Source of the DNA: Cryptomeria japonica
Taxonomy: Eukaryota > Streptophyta > Pinopsida > Cupressales > Cupressaceae
DNA: 64,000 bases
Assembly (NCBI RefSeq): GCF_030272615.1
Contig: NC_081413.1
Coordinates: 332,358,302-332,422,301 of the forward strand
Direction: 5' to 3'
In this document: positions 55,760-64,000 of the stretch, one piece after another
How positions within the stretch are numbered: the stretch's first letter is position 1
How the letters are laid out: each line of letters starts with the position of its first letter
Translations under genes and position numbers: made by a program
Notes under the pieces: model-generated
The model's input: only the letters and a program-made list of their open reading frames with translations
What the model was told of the DNA's origin: nothing
Databases searched by the model: none

Positions 55760-56047
55760 ATGGAAGGAGAGGAAATGGAAGCGGTAATGGAAAGGGCGTG
55801 GGACTTACACGACAAGATGAGCGACGCCATTCATTCCCTCTGCAAATCGCTTTTCTTCTCGTCCATCGGAAACCAGAAACAGATGAATCCATCCTCTCAT
55901 TTCTCACATTCCCAACCTCCCCACATCTACAATCTCCTTTCCATTCCATCAAACTCTTCTGATGACGATCTTTTCACAGAGATTACCAGTTTGAACGCTA
56001 TACGAAATGCTCTCGAGACGCTCGAAAACCAACTGTACTTGTTACAG
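55760..56047 (+). CDS. PDV1: First exon of a PDV1-like plastid-division gene
   Basis: The 96-codon exon begins MEGEEMEAVMERAWDLHDKM and continues SDAIHSLCKSLFF, then a polar stretch and SLNAIRNALETLENQLYLLQ. This closely follows the N-terminal text of land-plant PDV1 (WDLHDKLSDAIH and SLNAIRTALENLEDQL type). PDV1 sits in the outer chloroplast envelope and recruits the dynamin-related ring ARC5 to the division site, with its cytosolic coiled coil at the N-terminus. The second ATG (55760) of the open frame was chosen because the family starts near here and AAAAAATGG is a good context. The exon ends CAG before GTCAGG. The C-terminal coiled coil, membrane segment and tail are not found downstream within the window, so the gene has a long intron or is truncated. 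Confidence 0.65.
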
Positions 56048-58332
56048 GTCAGGATTTTCAATACCCATTACTTTCTTACTGTCTTTCTTTTTCCGTGAAA
56101 TTGTGAGCGCTTTTATCCACATTCAAATTTAGGAGTAGATTGAAGATTTTTGCTGGCCCAAGTGTAAACATTCTGCACATTTTTTTTTTTGGGTGGCTGA
56201 TGGGGACTTTCTTCGCTACTTGGGGTTTTAAAGTTGAGACATAGTTAATTATTTGGGGTTTTCATGCCAGCTGTTTAAACTTCATCTTTCTATATTTTCT
56301 TGCTTTTGTAAGTAACTACAGGAATCGTTTAGTTTTTAAACAGTGAATAACTTACGCTCTTCGCACCAGTTAAAAATCACAGTTTTTTTAATTTTTGCAA
56401 CTCCTATAATATTCACAGAAAGTAAGCTGCCGATATTCCAATATTTTAGCAAAATCCTGATATCTCTCTATTGTCATTGGCTCATAAGCTTTTGAGTGCC
56501 ATTGTCGCCTTCAGGTCTATGGAGGGAAAAATTAGAGAAGCTTCAATATTTCAATTACCGTCTACACTTTCAACAAATTACCACTTTTTTATTACAGTTT
56601 GGGTCATGCTCGATTTTATGCATTCTGAATACCATAAATATTTGCCCTGACACACTTTTATTGCCTGCTTCGATTTTGTTTTTCACTATTGCAACGACCG
56701 ACTCTCCACTGCCTTCTCTATGTTCCTTTTTTCTCTGTTTGCAGGCTCTTTAGAGCACCAAGGAATAAATTAGTGCTTTTGTCCCAAAGAAAAAGTTTAG
56801 CACAGACTACTGATGATTCAGGGATGGATGGTAAGCTTTAGGTTACAGTGCCGCACAAATTATAAACTGCGTGAACAGACATAAGTAATTCATAGAGGGG
56901 AATTCATATCTCACAAGTGGTCAGAACTTATCATTTACAGTTGAGGTTTTAAGAGGAATGCAAAAACTTTCATTCATTTAAAATTCTCTCCACCTTCATG
57001 GAGTAATTTGTCATTGAAGAAAATCATGTCAGCTAACACCAATGGTGGAGTAATTTGTCATTGAAGAAAATCATGTCAGCTAACACCAATGCATGCCAAG
57101 ACCATGGCAACTTTTACATGCTATCTCCAGAATAGATATTGCTAATATCAAAATACCTGAATCATTATAGCCTATGTCATCGTTTCCATTTAAAGGCAAA
57201 AAATAGCCTTACAGGCAGGGCTTTCCTCTTCATATATTGAGCTCAAGACATGCATATAATATAGAAAACTTACGAGGGAAAATCCATCAAGTTGCAGGCT
57301 GTGGGCATGCTAGACAAAAGAATGAGTGACTCAAGAGCACCATGCTCATTACCTGCAACACCGACATGTTTACATTCCAAACCCAGGAATGCCCTTATTA
57401 GCTGTAGAAAAAGGTAGAAACCATATATATACTGGTCCTCCAAGATAACACAAGACTTTCTTTTCTTGCGTAGAGTGAGTTTATGAATTATGCAGAGGCC
57501 AACAAAGGCAAAAAAATAAAAAATTACATTATGCTTTAAAGAAATGGCTTTTATAAGCATATTGCCCCAAACAAACCTCAAATAGTAACCTTGCACTAAG
57601 AAAATTCAAACCGTTTATTGCGACCAAAACAGAGCAACTTAAGATTTAAACTGCGCAATAAAACTTCAAATAAATAACTTACAATGGAATTGAGCCAACC
57701 GTGTGGAGTTTATTTGTTTCAATAGCTTCAATTGAAGGAAACTATCAGAGCCTGCATATTTCTTTACTCATCCTCTTAAAAGTCAAAAGTAAAAGATTTG
57801 AAATGTTTTCTAACCAGGTTCTAGTATACCTTCACAGTGTACACAGATCATACAGGCAGAATAATCTCAAATACACGCAAGTTATCCTTTTGGATTTAGC
57901 AGGACTTTGCTGTGTGTAAGTAAGGACAGTAAAAAATGAACGACTGAATTTCTTGGCCAGAGCTTCAATAGCTTTCCAAAGAAGCTTCCCAAAAAACAAG
58001 GCCAATAAATACCTTCACCTTCAGCACTTCACCAACAACCAATATTTAGAGTCTCCTGCGAAGTGATTACGAAATAAACCAGTTACATAATGCTGGGTGT
58101 GACATTCAGCTAATAAACATTTCCAGGTAGGTGTTAAAACTTAAAACAGTCCAATTTCCAGGTTAATTTGACCAAAACCCCCAATTTGTAAAATACAAAT
58201 TCAATATAGAGAAAATGGAGTATATTTCATAGAGCTTGGCATGTAGGTACATCCCCAGCATGATACATTTGATACCTGTTTGCTGCTAGCTACTAAAGCT
58301 TGCCTTTTATCAGATATATCTTAAAATTTTTA
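56048..58332. other. Likely first intron of the PDV1-like gene and unassigned sequence
   Basis: GT at 56048 starts a stretch without a recognisable second exon in the plus strand. On the minus strand at 57600-57270 a 108-codon open frame contains AFLGLECKHVGVAGNEHGAL, with AG/GT words that could bound short exons, but I do not recognise the protein. Nothing else is supported. Confidence 0.4.
56999..57091 (+). repeat. Two-copy 47-bp tandem duplication
   Basis: TGGAGTAATTTGTCATTGAA to ACACCAATGG is repeated head to tail without visible change, which suggests a recent slippage event. Confidence 0.9.
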
Positions 58333-58690
58333 CACATGCTTATCTCTCCTCTCCAGTTCCTCCTATATCATCGGCATCAGCTTCTATTCTCCTGCAAACA
58401 TGCTTGAGATGTTATTATAAATATCTGCTGAATGAGACGACATAAATAAATTTTCAACTAACCTATATGCATTGTAACATGGACTATAATTCTAGGCAAA
58501 AAATGCTGAATCCTAATCTGGGAATTATTACAAAATAAATAGTTTGTTTTTGCTTTTGCATGTGCTGGGAACTATCCTCGTCTGCCATGTATCATTGTCA
58601 TGGCATAAGTTTTCCTGCATGTTCTACAAAAACTAATCGGCTCCGTGACTTGTTTAATGAAAGTTGCTTAAACCCTTTATTACTCTGGAA
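58333..58690 (+). repeat. Direct repeat, copy 1 (uninterrupted)
   Basis: About 360 bases from TCTCCTCTCCAGTTCCTCC through CTTGAGATG and TATAAATATCTGC to GTTGCTTAAACCCTTTATTA. Copy 2 is split by a hAT element. Confidence 0.8.
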
Positions 58691-59232
58691 CGTTGACCAC
58701 TAATTAAAGGGCGTTGCCCTATTTTTTCTCGTCAATACATTTGCTATTAAAATCAGGCCTAATGGGATTGGGGTGGGTGACCTTGTCGACTTGAGCATCA
58801 CTTTGGTCATTAGAAATGGGATCTCGTGAACCACTACTTATAAAATTTGGATCAATAAGAATTATCCTGAAATTACATAATTAAATTACCATAAATCATA
58901 CATAATAACCCAAAATATTTAAAAACTGTAACTAAAGCACCATTACATGTTGGAAAGAAGGAAGCATTTGGCAAGCCATATGGGGGGCCAATATGAATTG
59001 TGTTAGAATTTGAGTAAAGATCCTTGAATAATGAGTCAATGACAGAGCCTCTTTCTTTACACTGGTATATTTAGATAAGCAGGATGGATGTATACAAGTT
59101 AAAGAGTTATATAAAAGCCACTGAGTACACAATTATTTCACCCTTCTGTAATTGGCTATTTGCATACTTTAAACTTATACATATTTTATGGTATTAACCA
59201 TAAATGTGTTTGAGCATATAGCTCAAATTTTT

Positions 59233-59316
59233 TATGCACGCTCAACTATCCTCTCCTGTTCCTCTTTTATCATTGGCATCAGTTTCCATTCTTCTGCAGA
59301 AATGCTTGAGCTTCAC
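59233..59316 (+). repeat. Direct repeat, copy 2, left part
   Basis: Matches 58333-58412 (TCCTCTCCTGTTCCTC, CATTGGCATCAG, AAATGCTTGAG) and stops where the hAT element begins. Confidence 0.7.
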
Positions 59317-59343
59317 CTAAGTTGCTGGTTATGGTACAGGAAC

Positions 59344-59346
<3 letters not shown>

Positions 59347-59412
<66 letters not shown>

Positions 59413-59424
59413 CATATATATACA

Positions 59425-59506
<82 letters not shown>
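59347..59506. repeat. (TA)n microsatellite with interspersed TACA
   Basis: About 160 bases of TATATA with TACATATATA interruptions. Open frames over it are artefacts. Confidence 0.95.
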
Positions 59507-59510
59507 AAAT

Positions 59511-59890
59511 TGATAGTTCAAAATGTCAATATTATGTCATATGCCATATAATATGTATCATATATGTCTAGGGTCACGATTCAAATGAATATCATTCATC
59601 AATGCCAAATGCCAAAATGGTAGTGCTAAAGATAAATATTAAATGCCATTTGATAGTTCAAAATGTCAATATCATGTCATATGCCAAATAATATATATCA
59701 TATATGTCTAGGGTCATGATTCAAATGAAATTAATCAATGCCAAATGCCAAAATGGTAGTGATAAAGATAAATATTAAATGCCAGTTGATAGTGCAGAAT
59801 GTCAATATTATTGCATATGTCATATGCCATATGCCATATACTATATAGTATATATCATACATGTCTAGGGTCATGATTCAAATGAAAATC
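59511..59890 (+). repeat. Three-copy minisatellite, period 136-140 bp
   Basis: Copies start TGATAGTTCAAAATGTCAAT at 59511, 59651 and (TGATAGTGCAGAATG) 59787. Each has CATATATGTCTAGGGTCA and, in the first two, ATGCCAAATGCCAAAATGG. It lies in the 3' part of the hAT element. Confidence 0.9.
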
Positions 59891-59949
59891 ATTACAATTA
59901 CAAAATTGAAATAAATACAATAAAAATTAATAATTGTCTTTAATCCTCA

Positions 59950-60068
59950 TCAATCATTAGAAGGATTTAGATCAAGATCATCTTTTGGTTCAAGTTCAAT
60001 ATCATTTGAACCACAAGTAAATGCGTTGCCACTTCCACTAGGTGCATCATATGTAAGTTTCTAATTCG

Positions 60069-60106
<38 letters not shown>

Positions 60107-62505
60107 ATAGTGACTCTAGCAAGCTCATGAATAGATGCATCCAAGTTGGCACACATAGGGGCTATGTTCCGATGCTTTGTTGACCCTTCCTTGTAGTATG
60201 TGATAGACGTTGTAAATTGGAATGGACATAAACCAAGTCTTCTGTTTTTTTGTAGCCAATTGTTACGCTTCATTGAGGGGATAAAGGAGATGTACTCCAA
60301 TTTCGTTCAGGAGAAGAACTTGCAACTTGTTGATATTGGAGAGAAAACTAACACAACTTAGAAACAAAAAATGCAAAATAAATCTAAGAATGGTAAGTAC
60401 TGAAGTCCACAATACAAATGTTAAAAATAAAAAATACTTTTGATAGAATCTTGATTGCAAGAGGTTGGAGGAACAAATAATCTTGCACATGGTGGTATCA
60501 CCATGTAGAGCATCTACAGTGTAGTGGTCTTGAAGAGAACAAATACTATAATCTCGTCTTGAGATGAACAAGCGAAACTCTTTCCTAACATTTTCCACCA
60601 CTTTCAGATTGAAGAAGAGTCTTTTGAATGCCTGTTTGTACCCATTAGCAACTTCACTATCTCTATATGGTGGAGTTCTCCATGGCAAAGCAAGTATATG
60701 TGAGCTATAGTATTTGGGAGATATTGCATATGCAAGGAGGTGCAATGGTGTGTTCATCTTGTTCCAGTGATGATGAATGATTATTTCCATGCTTCGGAAA
60801 AACTTCACTATCTCTATATGGTGGAGTTCTCCATGGCAAAGCAAGTATATGTGAGCTATAGTATTTGGGAGATATTGCATATGCAAGGAGGTGCAATGGT
60901 GTGTTCATCTTGTTCCAGTGATGATGAATGATTATCTCCACACTTCGGAAAAATGTTTCTTCAGGGTCATTATCTTTTTGTGCTATTATGCCCTTTATTT
61001 TTTCTATCATGGAGTCAATGCCATCATAGATTTTCCCCAAGCATGGCTGATATGTAGCAGCAAACTTGATCATACTCATGACAGACTCGGTGAAATTTAA
61101 GATATATTCCACACAAGCTCTCATCTAGGATCAATGACGTGACCTTTTGGGCCCTCTTTGAATTTGATTGCTTCCAAATACTCTATTGGTTGCTAGTAAC
61201 CATGGCACCCAATGCTTCTTGCACCTTCACAAGTCGTCTCAAAATGATTGTGTGATGCAAATCGGGTCTCAGCAACCTAGGATCATGTAAAAAATATGTT
61301 AATAACACATTAAAAAATATGATAAATTTATATATGTATTAAACATGGTATAAATAAAATTAAAAAACAAAGTAAATAATCAAATTAAATTTACCTTCAA
61401 CAATTCCAAATTTGGGAAAGTTCTGAAAATGCCTTGTGACATATGGTGGTTTGTCACAAACATTTGGATCTCCTCACCCTCTTGGTATATATCTTTCACC
61501 CACTCTATTTGAGTGCCAATTGCTTGCATCTCTAAGTCAAGGGAGTGTACAGTTTATGGTGTCCAAAAAATGTGTTCATATCTTTCCACAACCAAAGCAC
61601 TTGTAGCCCTACAATCTTTCACATTATCTGTAATGATTTGGACAACATGTTCAAGATCCACCATCTCTACGGACTCAATGAGGATTTTAGAAATGAATTT
61701 TGCATCTTTGATTTGCCCCTCACAATCAGTTGCCTTAAAAAACATTGCCCCTTTGGGGGACATTGCAATAACATTTATTAAAGGACGACTCTTTGCAATC
61801 TTTCCATTCATTAGAAACAATAGAAACTCTCATTTCAATCTAAGAATCCCTAATTGGTTTGAGTGATGTCTACTATTTATTTTTTCTCTTACCAATAAGG
61901 TGGTGCATACTTTTTCATGCCCGGGACCTGTGAGACTAGAAGGTTCACTATTGATTGCCGCCACTATTTCCTATCAATATGGTGATCTTGCCAAGTTGAA
62001 TGGAAGACCATTGGCATAAATGCAATGTGCAACTTTTTCCTCTACAATGTCTCTTGCTTCATTTTGAAATGTCTTGTCCAATGGGCCTCTTTTGCAAGGA
62101 GTGGGATCTTCTACTTGGATAGAAGGGTATCTCTAAGAAAGGATGTTGGGAGGCCATTATTGAATCGGTAGGTAAAGTCATTGATTTTTTCTTTGCTAAA
62201 GGATGAGATCTTAGTTTTGCTCTTTCAATCATAACATTAACTTCTTCTTCTTCTCTAATGTATGCCATTAATTTTTTGTTTGACAACCCCTTCTTATCTG
62301 ACTCTTCACATACTCTAATTCCTTTCCCACTTATGCCACAAAAGTTTTTTTTCACTCAACTACACAAGCTCTTAAAGTTGATTCCACGCTCATTACAATT
62401 CCAAAGGAATGCCCCACCTTTTGGAAGTTGTTCAAGCATCGTAGTATATTTCCATAAAGGACATGCTCTATCAACTTTAAATTTTCTTGTTGCATGAACG
62501 CCCAT
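59950..62505 (-). pseudogene. hAT transposase relic
   Basis: From ATG 62505 (MGVHATRKFKVDRACPLWKY) an N-terminal BED-type zinc finger is visible (GGAFLWNCNERG, VKKNFCGISGKGIRVCEE) but with a cysteine lost. A DUF659-like core (PLINVIAMSPKGAMFFKATD, HVVQIITDNVKDC, HIFWTP) lies at 61820-61554. A 118-base intron (61394-61277, GTAAAT...CCTAG) is followed by AETRFASH. Then comes the hAT region KIYDGIDSMIEKIKG, HHWNKMNTPLHLLAYAISPK, and the dimerisation end (FIPSMKRNNWLQKNRRLGL). The tail has a run of Asp (CAT repeat at 60070-60107) and ends DLDLNPSND. Frameshifts, stops and an internal duplication make it inactive. Confidence 0.8.
60651..60952 (-). repeat. 151-bp tandem duplication in the hAT transposase relic
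   Basis: The stretch with TCTCTATATGGTGGAGTTC to CTTCGGAAAA occurs at 60651-60801 and again at 60802-60952 with few differences. It duplicates the PLHLLAYAISPKYYS coding block. Confidence 0.9.
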
Positions 62506-63008
62506 TGAACTTGAAATATTGACTATCTATGCAATCTGATTTTGCTGTTATAAGAAATTATATTTTTTTAAGTTAAAAATAAAAATAAAATGAATGCAAT
62601 CCTACAATATGTACAAACTAACAAACGTTCAAAATGAACATTAAAACAACTAGTGAAACGTTTCTTTTTTTTCTAAATAAAATAAAAAATAAAAAACTTG
62701 ATAATATTCATCAAAAACTAAAAAAAATTGATCAAAAACTTGAAATGTTTTGTTAAAAGACTAAAGAATAGGGTAAAATGCTTACTTAGATGATTAGATC
62801 GCCTTTGGCACTCCTTGATTGATCTTACAAAAAATCCAGCTGCTGTTCAAAATGACAAAATGAGAAAAAGAGTGAACAGAGCAAAATGATGTTTGTTGTG
62901 GGTGAAATGATACTTTTAGGGTTTATTACTTTTTTTGCATGATAAAAAAGGTTTAAAAAAGTGTCTTTTTTTTCACTTTTTGGCATTGAGCACCATTGGG
63001 TGTGTGTG

Positions 63009-63130
63009 GGTGCACCCGTGGATGCCCAAGGAGTGCCTCAGACCCACGTACACCCATAGGGTACCCAGGGCGCTCCTTGGGCATTCCGGAGCATACCTAC
63101 ACATATACCCGTGTCATGATGCTTCCGGAA
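63009..63130. other. GC-rich subterminal inverted repeats of the hAT element
   Basis: ATGCCCAAGGAGTGCC (63022-63037) pairs with GGCGCTCCTTGGGCAT (63069-63084) with one mismatch. TTCCGGAGCAT (about 63084) pairs with ATGCTTCCGGAA (63119-63130). GGGTGCACCC (63009-63018) is a perfect palindrome. hAT subterminal regions often carry transposase-binding repeats, so a role is plausible. Confidence 0.6.
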
Positions 63131-63170
63131 GGGATATTGGACCCATTTGTAGAGTATTTGGTAACTTAGG

Positions 63171-63437
63171 TTTTCACTATAAATATCTGCCAAATAAGAT
63201 GGCATACATAAATTTCAACTAACCTATATGCATTGTATTCATGGACCATAATTCTAGGCAAAAAATTTCCGAGTCCTAACCTAGGAATTACAAAATAAAT
63301 AACTTTTTTGTGCTTTTTCATGTGTAGGGGATTATCTTTGTCTGCCATGTATCACTACCATGACATAAGCTTTCTTGCATAGAAATACAAAAACTCAAGC
63401 TCCAGTAAAAGTTGCTTAAATCCTTTATTACTATAAT
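63171..63437 (+). repeat. Direct repeat, copy 2, right part
   Basis: Matches 58412-58690 (TATAAATATCTGC, CAACTAACCTATATGCATTG, GTCTGCCATGTATCA, GTTGCTTAAA). Together with 59233-59316 it makes the full second copy. Confidence 0.75.
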
Positions 63438-64000
63438 GTCCCCGATTGGATAACCCTTCGAAATGGATTATTTATCCAACATCTGCAAGCTGAAAAACTA
63501 ATCAATTGCCCAATGTAGATTTCAAACCCGAGTTGACTAGCAAGTTAGCAATAATGCAATATGGCAAACTCTTGTAAATCAAACTTACACTTCCAAATAA
63601 CAAATTCTCACCCCCATGATGTTGGTTTATATCCTCAAATGCAACATAAACAGCAGATCTGAATTGTATGTGTCAAATATATTATATTATGACTGCTAGA
63701 TTTATGACTGATTTCATATGGACAAATACTATAATTTATTAATGTTTATATGAAATCCTTACCACTGAAAGTAACCAAGGATGAAAGTAGAATAGGATAA
63801 TGAGTTGCTTAATAAATTATGACAGCAGCAACAAACATGGAGACATCAACATAGAAAACTCAGACCTCAGATCTGATTTTTATTTTTTACATTCAATTTA
63901 ATTGGCAATAATAAATGCAATAGCAACAACCAACAAATGATTCGAAATCTGCCTTACAATTAGCCAATAAAATATAAATATTTGATTTTCGTGTAAATAT
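63438..64000. other. Unassigned right edge
   Basis: TGTCCCCGATTGGATAACCC at about 63437 could be the start of another LTR running out of the window, but there is no second copy to test this. No gene seen. Confidence 0.3.

Larger units (their letters stand above)
59317..63170 (-). mobile_element. Decayed hAT DNA transposon
   Basis: Transposase-like minus-strand sequence with an intron lies between CTAAGTTGCTGG on the left and a sequence whose reverse complement reads AACCTAAGTTACC on the right. These may be the terminal inverted repeats. TTCAC flanks both ends, but a clean 8-bp duplication is not visible. It splits a direct repeat, which gives independent support for the limits within a few bases. 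Confidence 0.65.

Noticed and set aside
59279-59521. Tyr/Ile repeat proteins on both strands
   Set aside because: Direct translations of the (TA)n microsatellite.

Overview
This window looks like a plant nuclear genome, most likely a gymnosperm or conifer (inference: nested LTR retrotransposons with much decay, very few host genes, and one host exon followed by no recognisable second exon for 8 kb). Nearly everything is transposable-element sequence. The only host gene I recognise is the first exon of a PDV1-like plastid-division gene at 55760-56047.

Region 1 (1-24321) is a Ty3/gypsy Tat-type element (B, plus strand, cut by the left window edge) interrupted by a complete 16.2-kb relative (A, minus strand, 5580-21790) flanked by a 5-bp duplication CAAAC. 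Both have the order gag-protease-RT-RNase H-archaeal-type RNase H-integrase, then a spacer, then an ANTISENSE gene for a plant mobile domain (PMD, MAIN-like) protein, then the polypurine tract and 3' LTR. The antisense gene has its own TATA box, a short first exon, a repeat-filled intron of about 0.8-0.9 kb and a long second exon. A landed inside the PMD second exon of B, so the B gene is split between 4163-5579 and 21791-23242. Because A is antiparallel to B, the left part of the window also forms a large imperfect inverted repeat.

Region 2 (24322-52400) is an older nest. A decayed unknown ORF (F) is split into three parts (26262-27613, 36944-37672, 51443-52400) by element C (27614-36943, gag-protease only, apparently non-autonomous) and element G (37673-51442, Tat-type). 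C itself carries two solo LTRs: a Ty1/copia-like one (D, 28759-29987) in its 5' LTR and one of unknown family (E, 31538-32809) in gag. G has the archaeal-type RNase H before RT, an antisense acidic ORF, and a sense extra ORF of about 4 kb ending at the 3' LTR.

Region 3 (52401-64000) is AT-rich intergenic DNA, the PDV1-like exon, and a decayed hAT transposon (59317-63170) inserted in the second copy of a roughly 360-bp direct repeat. Almost all element ORFs contain stops, mostly explainable as C-to-T or G-to-A changes. No tRNA, rRNA or CRISPR was seen.
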